In this document: piece after piece, positions 23,421-35,214 of the stretch
How positions within the stretch are numbered: position 1 is the stretch's first letter
Layout: each line of letters begins with the position of its first letter
Assembly: GCA_022606135.1 (NCBI GenBank)
Contig: JABYQN010000019.1
Span: 186,001-250,000, forward strand
Length of the DNA: 64,000 bases
From: Fomes fomentarius
Taxonomy: Eukaryota; Basidiomycota; Agaricomycetes; Polyporales; Polyporaceae
Direction of reading: 5' to 3'
The notes under the pieces: generated by a model
What the model was told of the DNA's origin: nothing
Databases searched by the model: none
Seen by the model: the letters and a program-made list of their open reading frames with translations, nothing else
Position numbers and translations under genes: made by a program

Positions 23421-24834
23421 CACCGTTTGAGTCCTTTAGTCCTTGATGCATTGATGACTATAAGCCTTCCGGAAAGATGACACATTCAAAAAGCTGTACT
23501 GAGTGGCAATATGTGGTTTGGAAGCTCCGCGTCGTTCATCATGTCAGCCCGATACGGTCGGCAGGTGCCACCGTATGACAACGCACCTTCGCCGTGACTT
23601 CACCGCGTAAACGGCCAACAGAGTCACTGGTAGCATAGAGGCTGTAGATCTCTTGGGAGTCCAGGCTCGGAGTGTGGGACTTATCGATCATCAAAGGAGA
23701 GGAATCCGCGAACTTGCCACGACTCGTGATCATCGTTCCCGCAGGATGACACCCGGTGACAGATAGAAGTACCAGAGCTGCGAGTGACATGAACTTACCA
23801 CTTGTAGGCCGGACGATGAGCTCTGTGGTCGGAGCAAGCGGAGCGCGAGGAATTTCTGAAGGGAGTAAACGCTCATCAAGCAAGCTATCCGGGGATCTGA
23901 CAAAAGTCAATGTCGACTACAATATCTTACACACCCGTAAGTCGGTTAGAACCAAGTTCAAGCGTAGGCTCCTGTAGCTACAGAGTAGCGCGGTGGGTCT
24001 CTTCAGCTATGCAAATAGGACAATCTTCACAAGCCTGTTTGGGCTGAGTCACCGTAGTTCGGCGAAGTCGAGCATGAGGACTTTCAAGTTCGATGGACAC
24101 AGTTCTCATCAAGTAAAAGTCTAGCAAGGATACATCTGAGGTGGGAGCAAAGACAGTCACGGCACTTGGGAGGAGAGAGGGAAGGAGTTTCAAATTCGAT
24201 GACCGTATGACGCGTCTGTGGGCGTCTATACACGTGCGATCATTATGTCGTTCTGACGAGTACGAAGGTGGTAAGACTCAGCATGATGAAGGAAGTCGAA
24301 TCATGTACAGCGTTAACTCAGTCGTACAAATGAGGCGATGATTCATACGCTTAGAAGCAGCACTGTATATTAGGACCCGGGCCTCATACAGAAGAGAGAG
24401 CCAACAGTACACTGCAGGGGCAAATTGGTCGTAGGGCGTGTTCCACTGGCTACTGTGCTTCAATGTCAGTCTATAACCAATTTCAAGCTAGTATAAGACA
24501 GATATCTCGTCAACTTGGACAGAGGTGGATGGTGGATATTTCAGCAGAATCGACGTAGAAAAGATCCAGCCAACTGTGATCTCGTGGATTATTGCAAGGC
24601 TCATGCCATGCCGTGCCTGCTGCCCTCGTGTACTTCCGGCTACATCATACAATTTCATTAGCGGATGATAAAGTACATGAACGCACCCCAGTTTTGGTCT
24701 GTGACGCCTCGTCTGAGAGGTTTTCTCTCTGTTCACGATTGGAGAGTGGAGTGGTCTTGGGATGTGCGCATTCTAGATCGTGCCAAGAGTGCTTCACAGC
24801 GCCAACTCTGAGCTCGAGGATGTGCAGCACGTGC
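23421..24834. other. Unresolved region upstream of the hypothetical gene
   Basis: May contain 5' exons of the preceding gene (23.6-23.9 kb). From about 24.2 to 24.7 kb nothing is supported. A short stretch at about 24,760-24,835 resembles a chk1 exon-3 relic also seen near 37.9 and 62.7 kb. Confidence 0.35.
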
Positions 24835-25181
24835 TTGCACCTGAGGACGTAGTGCATTTTGGACTCTTTGTCTGTGGCCTTCGCCTGCCAGGGGTGAACT
24901 CGAGTGTGATGTGGACGACCTTGCAGCCGGCTACGACGTATTGTACTGCCTAATATACCCTAAAAATGTCGCAGATGTCCAGGTAATGTCAGTCGGAGAC
25001 ATCCCGTCGGGATCATGTTTGTGGACTCAAGGACCCGTGACATCGAGATGAACCCGCCACCGTCAATTTGTTGACTATCTTGTAGCCTGCACCCGAGCTT
25101 AGACATGATGAAAGTTGAATTAATAGAAAATAAAGAATACTAACCAGAAACGGTAGGCTTGCGGAGTCTGACTTCAGACAT
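24835..25181 (-). pseudogene. chk1 5' fragment, arm L
   Basis: Starting at an ATG (25,181) with MSEVRLRKPTVSG, this follows the first exons of the complete chk1 at 57,654: exon 1 of the same 37 nt (25181-25145), a relic of exon 2 (GYKIV, glycine loop) and part of exon 3 up to the ELIGSAK region. Exon 2 lacks one base relative to the intact gene, breaking the frame, and everything 3' of about residue 110 is absent. It lies in the same orientation relative to the neighbouring 7-TM gene as in the parental locus. Confidence 0.75.
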
Positions 25182-26197
25182 TGTGTCGGCCTGTGGGAGA
25201 GAAGGAAGAGAGACGCGCGACGCGTAACTCCTGTACGCGCGTGGTGTCACGGTACACGTGCAAGCTGAACTTGTCCCACTCGGTCTATCGCACGACGCGG
25301 CGGCCGCTCGACAACTTATTCCTGTTCTTATGCGTCCTCGGACTGCTTCAAACGTCTCGCTCAGGTCTAAGTCAACAACCAAGCCCTATCGTTAACGACC
25401 CTGAACGCCGACATACTGACTCCGAGCAAACGCGTGGATAAACCCCGCCGAATTCAAGTCTGGCAGAACCGGGGTGGGTTAGGGGCCCTGAATTTCTATC
25501 CACCCTCACCCAGGCATATCTCCGTTCTGCTATTGTCCCGATTCTCATTACGTGCCGGCCTCTAGGGAGTCGCAATGCTTTGACTGGGCCATGTCAGACG
25601 TAATGCTATACCTGGGTCTGCGACGTACCAGCTCACAAGCGACGGCAAACGAACAACACTCCGACTCCGAAATTCCCGCAAACGATTCACTGTTTAAGTG
25701 AGAACGCTCGCCGTCAATTGAAAATGTTCCGAGACATTCTCTCTCGCGCGGTCGTCCCTGCAGCAGTTCCTTGGGCCGCACCTTCCTGTCAAATCAATGC
25801 GCACGAACCGCGGGCGCGACATCGGAATTTCAGTCCGGACTAGCATGCATCCGCCGTTTACGACATGGTTACTTATCAGTTGAAGCCGGGAGCCGGGACT
25901 AGACGGACAGTGCTGTCATCACTGATAGAGTCGTGTCGACCTGGGTGAGCGGCCCCGTAATGCTCATTGCTCTTGCGTCCTGCCCCCTCCTGCCCTCTAC
26001 TTCCACTCGTGACGATCGACTCTTTGCCTCGTCCGCTCCCTCGTAACACTGTTTCTTGGGTCCCTTGCAGTTCATCGCGGAAGCAGCGCTTGTATCACAG
26101 GCTCGGATCGCCCTATATTCCTTAACCTGATCCGGCATCGACTCGACAGCCGTCCGAGTCCAGCAAGAACAGGAGGAGCAGGAGGAGCAGGAGCAAG
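25182..26197. promoter_or_regulatory. Divergent promoter region, arm L copy
   Basis: Between the chk1 relic and the 7-TM start; related to 51,071-52,103 (arm R) and to 57,655-58,811 (parental). Kept blocks include CGCGCGACGCGTAACTCCTG-like sequence near the chk1 ATG and ACGATCGACTC plus AGGAGCAGGAGCA near the 7-TM start. All three copies keep the start codons about 1.0-1.15 kb apart. Confidence 0.6.
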
Positions 26198-28461
26198 ATG
26201 GTAGACTGGCAGGACCCGGCGGTGGTCGCGTACAACTTCTTCCTCTACGAGCAGATCGCCGTCTTCTTACTAGGCTTCTATGGGTGAGTCTCTACTACGG
26301 GGTCTTCGCGATCCCGCACCCACGTACACTGACGAACCATCCCCCTCCTCCCTCCTAAAATGCAACTTAAAACGCGGATCGGCGATGGGATGCAGGACGG
26401 CGTTTGTGCACAGCCTGAACGTCGAGTGGGAGCTCATCACACGCAGGCGTGCGTTCCGCTTCATCCATGGGCTGTACCTCCTCGCGCGGTACATCACCCT
26501 CGCCGCGCTTCTGTTCTTGTAAGTGCCTCCTGTCGTGCTCTCCATATGCAGTTGTGCACCCCGGCCCCGTGCGGTCAGATCTTCAAAGCGCTGACGCGCG
26601 CGCACAGCGTGATCACAGGGCGATTGAAGAACCGGATTGCTTGCGACTGTGCGTATATCTGCTCCATGACCATCGAATGCTACGTTGTGCTCGCACTGAC
26701 GGGAACGCGTTGCAGCCGCATACCGGACATTTGCTGTGGGGTTTCCACGCGCGCACCATGTGACCTGCCGAAATTGACTGCTCCGCTTTCCAGAGTCTCG
26801 GCAGTCTTGCAGCGATGCTCGCGAGTCTAATCCTGGGCTCCAGACCGTACGTTCTCCTCCTGGCCTCATCAAGTGTGTTGTACTTGACGCGCCCCTCCCA
26901 GCGCGGCGATCTTCTGGACATTCAGGTCGTACATCCCTCTCGTGCTCCTCGGAGTCCTAGCTCTGGGACAGGCCTTCCTCGTAGTTTTCCGTACGTGCGC
27001 CCCGGTCTTGTACTCCCAACCCGAATGTCTCCTCCCGCGCGCGTCAGGATATCGCTGATCACCGGTATGTTTCTCCCTGGTCTTCAGAGGGCATCACGGT
27101 GGTGCACGCAATATGGGACGAAGTGCATTCGAAGTGTATCGCGTACACATGGGACACCACCGTCCTCGCGATCTTCTACTTTTACAGTGCGTCTTCATTC
27201 TCAAAGCCTTCCCTCCCTGCTCCATCAGACGCATCTCAGGAGAGAAGCATAATGCTGACATTGAAGCATCCCTTGCGCGGGTAGCGTTTGCCTACGACAT
27301 CGTCATACTCCTCCTGACGCTCTACGCGGTCCGGCGCGTGCACCGCGAGCAGATGCACAAACGCTGGGGGTCGGAGACATCCTGTGCATCCAGGGCATCG
27401 GGTACGTCCTCGTCACCTGCCTCGTGAACGTCCCTGTTGCGGTCCTCGCAATCCTCGACCTCAACGGTACGCATCTTATCTACAACTTATTTACCTTCTT
27501 CCTTTCTGAGCCGGAGATGGCGCTGACGCGAACAACCGCAATCGGAATCGACGTCGCGGTCGCGCGCACACGTTCACACATGCAGCTGGCATGGACGTCC
27601 TGCTCTCCTTGCCCGCGATGACAACCAGGTATGTTCTCTACTCCTTCTCATCCTTCTCCGATCCAGCCTCACTCATTCCTCGTCCTCTTCCTAATCAAAC
27701 CGAACGCTCGCGTCTATCTTGCCTCTACCCCCGGGTCTGGTGGGCTATGTCTGTCTATATTTTGTTATACATACAGCGTGATCGCGTCCTCTTTCGCGCT
27801 CCTCAGTCTCGACGAGTTCGGGCACAAGTCCAAGCACCCAAAGTACGCCTCCCGTCCGCGGTCGCGGTCCCGCAGCACACCGAATCCGACTGGAGGGGGC
27901 ATCCGGTCGTCGACGGAGCGCGCGTCTGGGCCAGACTATGGGACTGTTTCGACGCATATCCCGATGACGTTTTTGTGAGTTCTCCTGCTTGTTTGGGATA
28001 TGTTCCTATTCCCTCTATGTACATGCCGTGTCCGTTTGCGCAGTGGGAGCGAACTCTCCCGAGACTCGCTCTCGTGTGTGTCCAGTCGCTGGGAGGGGAG
28101 AAACCGCTGTGCCCAGGCATCCGAGCGGCCATGGGCCTCATTGACGGTTCCTGAGAGTCGTTCCGGCGACCTCGGCGCGGGGAGCTCGCTCTCGGCTGGA
28201 CGAGGGAACCGTGCGGCCTGCTCTGCTCTGGCATCCCGCATTCGTAACAGCTACTAGTATCATCACATGCTGACCTGGAACGGGAACCAACTATACAGGC
28301 CCACCGACTCGGTCGAGGTGCCCGACCACGACCTCGCCAACTTTGAATTTGCGCACGATGCCGTCGTCCAAATCGAGACCGTCGACCTCCCGAGTCCCCC
28401 GGGCCATGGTCATGGCCAGCTGCAGCATGAGCAGCCGTCGCTGTCGGTCTGTCTGCCTTAG
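26198..28461 (+). pseudogene. 7-TM membrane protein (DUF6533-like), arm L copy, frameshifted
   Basis: Eleven exons align with the intact paralogues: 26198-26283, 26396-26518, 26608-26648, 26716-26735, 26794-26846, 26902-26990, 27088-27186, 27285-27466, 27586-27628, 27777-27974, 28299-28461. Exon 8 is 182 nt instead of 183: a G-run (CGCTGGGGGTCGG, about 27,363) has five G where both paralogues have six, breaking the frame after HREQMHKRWG. All splice sites and the rest of the frame are intact, so the break is recent, a polymorphism or a homopolymer error. Predicted protein otherwise as for the arm R copy. Confidence 0.75.
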
Positions 28462-28752
28462 TCTAGAAGTAATGATTGGATGCGCGGTCGCCTTCCGCGT
28501 GACGGATGACAGGATCGCTTCGCAAGGGCCTCTACACTGTGCATACTACAGAACGGTAGGTCTACATGACGAAGCCGACGTTGCCAGAGAGAGTCTGGGA
28601 CGATCATGACCGTTCTGGAAGCATCAGCCATGTTTTGAATTATGGAGACTCAGACACCGTTGACGAGGGGATTGAAGCAAGGGGAGGTCGGGGAGTCTTC
28701 GATAGTATCATAGCCTTGGTTCGACGAGGCAGCGGTATTGTCCCTTGCGCGT

Positions 28753-29103
28753 CTACTTGTTGGCGGCATTGGCATCGGAGGCTGGATCTACCATGATGAC
28801 GCCGGCGTTGACAACCGCCTTGGGCTTCTCGGAATCTTCGCACAACATGACTTCCCAGGCGCCAGTGTCAACCACCTCACATAATTGAATAAGCAGCTTC
28901 CAAGGCCCCAAGCAACGTAGGAAAGACGCGGTACTTGAAGTTGCCGCTCGACGGTGAGCGCTGAGTAGAAGTAGAAACCGCGAGCCGCGATCCCGGGACC
29001 TGGACAGTGTCAACCATCTCCCGGAGATTCCGATCGTATTATATCCCTTTCTCTCGCAATGGTTTAATTGTCCCGACTGGCAGAGTGTCCGAGTATTATG
29101 CAT
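28753..29103 (-). CDS. Hypothetical ORF, possible 3' exon
   Basis: A 116-codon frame whose second half (IQLCEVVDTGAWEVMLCED, then KAVVNAGVIMV) reads like genuine protein and ends in a stop at 28,753. The arm R counterpart (about 48,176-48,520) is broken by an extra GCGAA-type insertion. No start or upstream exon was identified and no family recognised. Confidence 0.3.
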   Translation of the reverse strand: MHNTRTLCQSGQLNHCERKGYNTIGISGRWLTLSRSRDRGSRFLLLLSAHRRAATSSTASFLRCLGPWKLLIQLCEVVDTGAWEVMLCEDSEKPKAVVNAGVIMVDPASDANAANK

Positions 29104-29310
29104 GTGGCCAATGTGCCAGAGATTATCCTGTACAGGACGAGGACTGTACTGAAGGCCGTGCCAGCTCGAGTGATAAGATAGACAAGATTGAGGAAGGGAT
29201 TCGAAGGCCGTAGGGAATGGTGAGAGTAATGAATGGAGGTATAGAAAAGAGATGAGTATGTATTGTACAATGATCTATGTCTGAATGCCTGACTCTGTGA
29301 GAGACCAAGG

Positions 29311-29355
29311 ACGAGACGAGACGAGACGAGACGAGACGAGACGAGACGAGACGAG
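29311..29355 (+). repeat. ACGAG pentanucleotide microsatellite (9 units)
   Basis: Nine perfect ACGAG units. The matching site in arm R (47,911-47,930) has four CTCGT units. Confidence 0.95.
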
Positions 29356-29736
29356 ATGTGAGCGTCGGAAAATGAAATACGATTTGAGTAGGGGGAAGGA
29401 TATACACGGGAGATCTAGGATGACAGTGGCGGTAGTACTCCGTGTTAGGCCTTGGAGGCCCGTCGTGCTCGACAGAGATTCTGCTCAGGTGTAGGCCCAC
29501 AGCGAAGATGAAAAGCGTTTGCGGTGTGCTAACAGAGTTTCAGAATCGTACTATGGGATAGTGGTTCAAGTCCTGAGGCTGCCAGCATGGGAAAGAATGT
29601 GGTTGCAAGCAACTTGACTATCACTTCGTGCACTGAATCTGTCTTGCCGATGACGAATTTTAGCCTGAGAGAGTACTGGAGCTCGACCTGGAGTACATAT
29701 ATAACGACGGTAGCGGATGCGAAAGGAAAAGCTCAC

Positions 29737-29831
29737 CGTCATCCTTCCTGCACAAAACGTCGCTGAACCCTGCATCAGTACGGCGTTGCCCCTGTCGACG
29801 AGAGGAAGACACAACATAAGCAGTTCGGCAT
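29737..29831 (-). pseudogene. Relic of jacalin-type lectin exon 1 (arm L)
   Basis: From an ATG at 29,831 the strand can be aligned with exon 1 of the lectin at 31,060 (shared GTTGTGTCTTC, a GTCG core, TTcAGCGACAT, GGATGA and the donor GGTGAG), but it is 95 nt instead of 82 and contains in-frame stops. Later exons are not recognisable. It lies head-to-head with the lectin gene about 1.2 kb away. A 208-codon open frame (30,192-29,566) overlaps it in another reading and is shared with arm R only because the arms are nearly identical here. Confidence 0.55.
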
Positions 29832-30961
29832 CGTTCCTAAGCTCGAGGATAAAGGTGTAGCTAGGAGAAGTATGAGCTAGGGTACCAGAGATGTTAGAAG
29901 CGTAACGGGGGGCTTGCAGATCAGCCCACACCGAACCCCAGTGGCCGAAACTGCAGGTGCATGAATAGCCGTGATTCGAGCCGAGACGTGCGGTTGTCGC
30001 ACGTGTACGCTGGAATTGGAGGGGTACGAGAGGCATGAGCAGGTGCAGGTGCAGGGAGGTTCCATATGCCGCCATACTGGGGCATGCTATTCGACGTGTC
30101 TTGGTGGCCACGTTCAGCACAGCCTCATGAGAGCGATGGGGCGAAAGATGCTGACAGCGTCTTGCGGCGTGAATGCAGGCAGGGGGACGCATGGCGAATG
30201 TGAGTGCCAGTGGGAAGTTGCGCGTCTCTAGATCCGGTATTGCCTAGACCTTTGGGAGTGACTGTTATCCAACATGTACGTGGCAATGTTGTTCGAATCA
30301 TTGTAACAGTGGATTTAACAGGAAATGGGAGAACGGTATTCGGTAAACAACGGAATAGCAACTGACTGGTGGTCATGCACTCGACAAGTACCGCTCTGAA
30401 CGGGTGCCATGCTACTCTGAGGGATCTCATGTGTCAACCTCGTTGTTGAGGTGACGAGCATCGGTGACAGCATAGGTCCTTGTTGTATCATACATTTTCC
30501 CTAAAGTATCCCGAGTCTCGTAATTCATGCCGCCATCAGTGACAATACTTGACATGGCATCTATGTATCGTGCCTGTCTGAGTAGTAAGCGCGTTCAATT
30601 GAAGACTCAGGGAGTGCGTGCTAAAAGGCATTCAATACGACGGTCTGGGTACTCCGGGCGTTTGCCAGCTGGTTAAGGATATCAACCTCCAACTTCCAAT
30701 GCCACACGTGCGCCCTTTGGCGCCAACGGCGGTTGTCTCTTACCAAACTCTGAGATCTGAACGTCGAACGTAAAGGACGCTCCTGACTGTGACGTTAATG
30801 ACGGGCGCGATTACCACACCCACCTTCAATGCACTGATCTATCTCGGGTCACTCCCTGTTCCAGCGCACCTGCACGTCGACCTCACCCCATTAGCAAGTT
30901 TGCATGCTTTTTTTCACGGATCCCGAATTAAAGCGGCGCGCCAGATGGCATGGTTGCAACG

Positions 30962-30968
30962 TATTTAA
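30962..30968 (+). promoter_or_regulatory. TATA-like box of lectin (arm L)
   Basis: TATTTAA 98 bp upstream of the lectin ATG. The same heptamer lies 101 bp upstream of the ATG in the intact 54-kb lectin and at the mirrored place in arm R. Confidence 0.6.
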
Positions 30969-31059
30969 GACTCGGGAGAGCTGCCAGCATCTTCAGTGTC
31001 TCAGCACTACCCAGCCCTCGTCTTCTAGTTCTCTACTCCTCAGTCGTTCCTCAGCAACA

Positions 31060-32015
31060 ATGTCGGCCTACGTTGTGTCTTCTCTTGTCGGTGGCGACGA
31101 CGGTGACAAGTTTAGCGACATCCTTTACATGAAGGATGATGGTGAGAGTCTTGCCCTCACCCACAATACCCATTATACACTGATCTCACATCTTGTCTGC
31201 TGTGTCCTCAAGGTAACTTCATTCTCAACAACAAAGGTTCGTCCCACTCTCAACCGAGTCGACATCATACTCTGCTTACTATCTATCTCAATACCACGTA
31301 GCCAAGGACACGCTTGACGTCGACCATCCTATCAACGAGATCCACTTGCGCATTGGGCCCAATGTTTGTTTCCGGCCCCATGACTCACTGCGGCAATTAT
31401 GACAACTCGCTGTTATCTGTGTCTCCAGCTCACCTATATCGCCATCGAGTACCAGCTAGCCAACGGCAGTACCACCAAGCTTGTGCATGGAACTAAGCTC
31501 GAAAGCGATGATGTCACTATTGTCCACCTTAAGGGTGGGTATTCATTTCCTACGAGCTCACCGTATGAGTATCTGTGCCAGCGAGACATTATTAAACGGC
31601 CACTGTAGCGAAGGAATCACTCGTTAAAGTATATGGCCGTGTTAGTGCTGAGACGGATGTGGAAGGTGCATGTGTCATCCAGATTGCATTTCCCCACCAA
31701 GGACAAGGTGACCGAAATCACTCGTGAGCATGGCGTAAGTTGTCCATTCGTTTCAGAACAGGTCAACAGGTAGAATTGACACAACTCTTGGTGCTGTAGC
31801 CGTTCGGCTCCAACAGCACCGAGGGTACCAATGAGTTCTCCAGCTCAGAATCCGGCGGTTTCCTCGCTTTTGGCGGGTTCGTCACGAAGGGTCATAATTG
31901 TACGTATCGTTTCTCGCCCTGCAAACACACCTATCACCAGATCATCTGACATGTTCTTGCCCACCAAGCTGCTCTCTCCGGCCTCTTCTTCCTCAACAAG
32001 AAGGTGCCCTTCTGA
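31060..32015 (+). pseudogene. Jacalin-type lectin, arm L copy (frameshifted in exon 5)
   Basis: Seven exons matching the intact lectin at 54.1 kb in number and phase: 31060-31141, 31213-31236, 31302-31363, 31429-31534, 31609-31734, 31800-31899, 31969-32015. Jacalin-like features: VVSSLVGG near the N-terminus, LTYIAIEYQLANG, VHGTKL, SLVKVYGR, PFGSNSTEG and LAFGGF. Exon 5 is 126 nt instead of 125 because of an extra C in TTTCCCCACC (about 31,690), leading to a TGA a few codons on. The equivalent exon in arm R lacks this insertion. The promoter tract upstream appears identical in both arms. Confidence 0.8.
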
Positions 32016-32224
32016 AGGGCGGAGAGCCGGACACGCGACCTCAGGCTGTGCTGTTCCTCGTTTATGATCTCAGATGTCTGTAAATGCCGTTTGCAAGAGC
32101 GGCAGTGCCTTCGAATAGGATGATTGACTTGTCTTTGATAGATAGTGGGAGGGCCACTGCTCGCTGACTACTAGTGCCAGATTCTACCGACTGCCACTTG
32201 TTGTACGATGAGAAAGTAGTACAG

Positions 32225-33110
32225 GGTCCGGCTCCGCTGGTACCTGGCGTCCGAGTCCGAGTCGCCTCGGGATCTGGAACTGTTATGACGCACATCCCGA
32301 TGACGTTGTTGTAGGTCTAAGTCCTCCTGTGCTCGATCGGAATCTGTTTGCTCCTGTCCCCTGCCAGTGTGGTGTCACAGTGGGAGCGAATCTAGGAAGA
32401 TTCGCTTTTGGGCGTGTCCAGACTCCCCTGTAATTCCTGCCACTTCGACTTCGACTTCGAGCTGCCTATCTTGGAGGTGCTATTGACTCCATTGATGGTT
32501 CCTGAGAGTCGCTCCGGTGGCCTCGGTGCGGGCAGCTCGCTCTCGGCGGGGACGACTCAGACCCGTGACAAGGGAATTGTGCAACTTGTTACGCTCCCAG
32601 GCATGCCACGATTCTTTCCGTTCATAACAGCTGCTGACCTGAAATCCACGACAGCAGGCCCAGCGACTGGGTCGAGGCCCTCGACGATGACAATGTCGTC
32701 AACGTTGCAGGCAAGGATGCAGCCCGTCCACATTGAGAACATCGACAGGCTCCCTCCCTTGCGCCGTGAGCTCAGGCAACCTGAGCAGAGTGTGTGATCG
32801 CAGCGCTACGTACATACACTCACGCGTCCGCAGTTTGTCTCATTTTGATGACGTATGCGTGAGTCCTTCCCGTTCACTGTTCAGAATATGGCGTATGTAT
32901 GACAGGATCGTTCTGAAAGTGCTGTCACCCATGTATGCAATTACGTCATCGTGGTTGTCGTGCGCTTTGCTCAGACCCGCATTCGTTTCACCACGTTCCA
33001 AGTCCAATAGTGTCTCGTTGTCTTGTCCAATGGCTAATTGCTGTGTCATCGCTGGTATACTGTTTTTCTATGTTATCTGTAACCGTTTGTGATCCCGGGA
33101 GACCGCAGAT
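32225..33110 (+). pseudogene. 3' fragment of 7-TM gene (exons 10-11 and 3' flank), arm L
   Basis: Starts inside exon 10 (TVMTHIPMTLL then GTAGGT in place of the GTGAGT donor), continues through the long last intron and the last exon (QPVHIEN, LRRELRQPEQSV, stop at about 32,797), and the 3' flank with CGCTTTGCTCAGACCCGC. The same order is found at 60,510-61,290 in the intact gene. The upstream nine exons are missing. Confidence 0.65.
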
Positions 33111-33177
33111 TCGATGAGTGTCGTGGAGGACAATGTGACGTCGAGTTTGTGGCGTGGTGAGCTATAGTTTGACCAAT

Positions 33178-33651
33178 CTAGTACGTGATGAAACATACGT
33201 CGTCTCTTTCGTCACGGTTCTTGTGTCGTGGGCAGACGGGTAACGACGCGTAATCTGGTTTCTGCGCGATTGGTAGGACGAATGAACGGTTCAACCTGGA
33301 GATGATAGAGCAGCCTCTGTTAATTCTGTCGGTCAGTTTGGGAGAGATGCAAGGCCATACAGGTTGTAAGCAGGTCTTTGAAAAATGTAAGACACTGTGG
33401 CGCATCATAACAAGGGCGGCCCAATCATTCACAAGTGGCGAGGAGGACGATGTGAAGTCGATTTTGAGGCATGGTGGGACACTGGGCGTCTCGATCACCG
33501 TCGCGGGTGGGTAAGACAATGGACTTCCGGTGAAGGCGGGCGTAGTGACAGGGCCAGGAGCCAAATACACCGGCGCGGGTGTCCTACATACTACATAAGG
33601 GAAAGGGGTTGACCTTTTGAACACATAGGAGAACATGGGTGGAATGCTCAC
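33178..33651 (-). CDS. Conserved ORF of unknown function, arm L
   Basis: A 157-codon frame with Pro-rich start (CRTPAPV, TTPAFTGSPLSYPP, IETPSVPP), then LKID, a SSSPLVN strand-like segment and PVWPCISPKLTDR. The same frame is open in arm R (42,954-43,685, 243 codons) despite many substitutions between the arms here, which is mild evidence of past coding constraint. No domain recognised; splice structure unknown. Confidence 0.35.
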   Translation of the reverse strand: MSIPPMFSYVFKRSTPFPYVVCRTPAPVYLAPGPVTTPAFTGSPLSYPPATVIETPSVPPCLKIDFTSSSSPLVNDWAALVMMRHSVLHFSKTCLQPVWPCISPKLTDRINRGCSIISRLNRSFVLPIAQKPDYASLPVCPRHKNRDERDDVCFITY

Positions 33652-35214
33652 CTTTGAGAGTTCGGGTCATCGTAACTACGAGTCGTGCATCCTACATGAC
33701 AGCACCAAAGTCGGTGCTACCACTTGGGTGGGACAGCATCGTCCCCATATACCACTCATCGTTGTAGAGTTCATCGAGGCCCAAAGACGCGTAACCAGCC
33801 AATGGACATGCAGTCCATTTCCTCTTTGATGTATCGAGGCTTGCGAGTGAGGATTTGTAGTCCAGAGTGCGTCTCCGAGAGGTTCGAGAGTATGTGGAAT
33901 CGTGCGTACGACGTCCGGGTTAAGAGAAAGCCTAGTGGACAATGCGAAGCAGCGTAAGAAGTTGCGTAAGAACTACGTCTCCTTTAGACTATAATTAGAG
34001 CCTGGCTGCACCGGATTTCCAACCCAGATACAGCCAAAACTTCTGGACTCTTCTGAAACTGCCCAGGTGACCCAGCCGCGCTGGATTCGGGAACTGCAGT
34101 TCCAGATGATTGTTTTGCAGGCACCGGTTGGCTCTCATGGAGATCCGCCCCACTGCCATGGCTTACGATCGCTCGCGTTGCGTCGTGTTGTTCCTTCTGT
34201 ACTAATAGTATGCCGCTCATGGTATACCTGCCTTTTCCTTTACGTGAATGTTAACATCCCACCTTCCCGGACATTTACATTCATCCCCTTCTTTCACTCC
34301 TTTGTGAACTGTTTTTACACACTATGTCATTCAACTATGAATCGACGAGATAGAGATAGTACATCTGCTCTCCGAGTCGGTTCATGAACATTTGAGCTTC
34401 AGTTACCTTCTCCCTCATTATGATCCTTGAGTCATACTAGTGGTAGTCTGAAACCGACACGGCTTCCTAGTGCACGCTGAAACGGCCCCTTGTAAGCCTT
34501 CAAAGTGTACACAGTGTGCTGATGCTTGGGTGCTAGTTGCTGCCACTCATTAGATTGAAGAGCTCCTGGCGACAACTTGAAAGAGTACTGATAGTGGCAG
34601 TAGAGGTAACTCAACAACTCAAGTCATTTAGGATCATCCGCAGATGAGATTTTGCGACTACTATTCAGTACACTACTACCTATGTGACATGCATCATGGG
34701 ATCCCGCGACCTATCGAGGAACGCGTAAATTTGAATTCACCCGAATCCTTGAAACCCGATCTAGACACCCAGGCCCTACTTAAGGTATGCTCTTTGTGCG
34801 GATATCGAGCATACATGCCACTCTGCTGTGAGCTTCAGCAGCCGAGATTCCCGATCTATCGAGGGTTTACGTAAGGGAATGTCGCGAAGCTATGTACGTC
34901 GTGTCAAGCACTGTGCCAGGGACGGGATATGCATAACGCGCACAACGCCTCGGATGAGACCTTTTATGCACTCATGACAGATCAGTCCGATACATCTCAT
35001 AGCGAAACGAGTGCAGAACTCAGTCAAGATGACCGACGGGACTCGGAGAGAGACAGACGTAGGATAAATTCCCGGAGTGGTGATCACCATGTACCTGCCA
35101 GTGGAAGAGGAGGAGGTACACAAGATTCAGACGAGAGGTAGTACTAGGCGCGCTTTATGTGGCATACATACCACATATGCAGTGCTTAATTCCGGGAACT
35201 TGGTACTTATTAAA

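Noticed and set aside
29566..30192. 208-codon open frame (-), with 213-codon counterpart in arm R (47,071-47,712)
   Set aside because: It is open in both arms only because the arms are almost identical here, and it overlaps a lectin exon-1 relic in another phase. Not counted as a gene.
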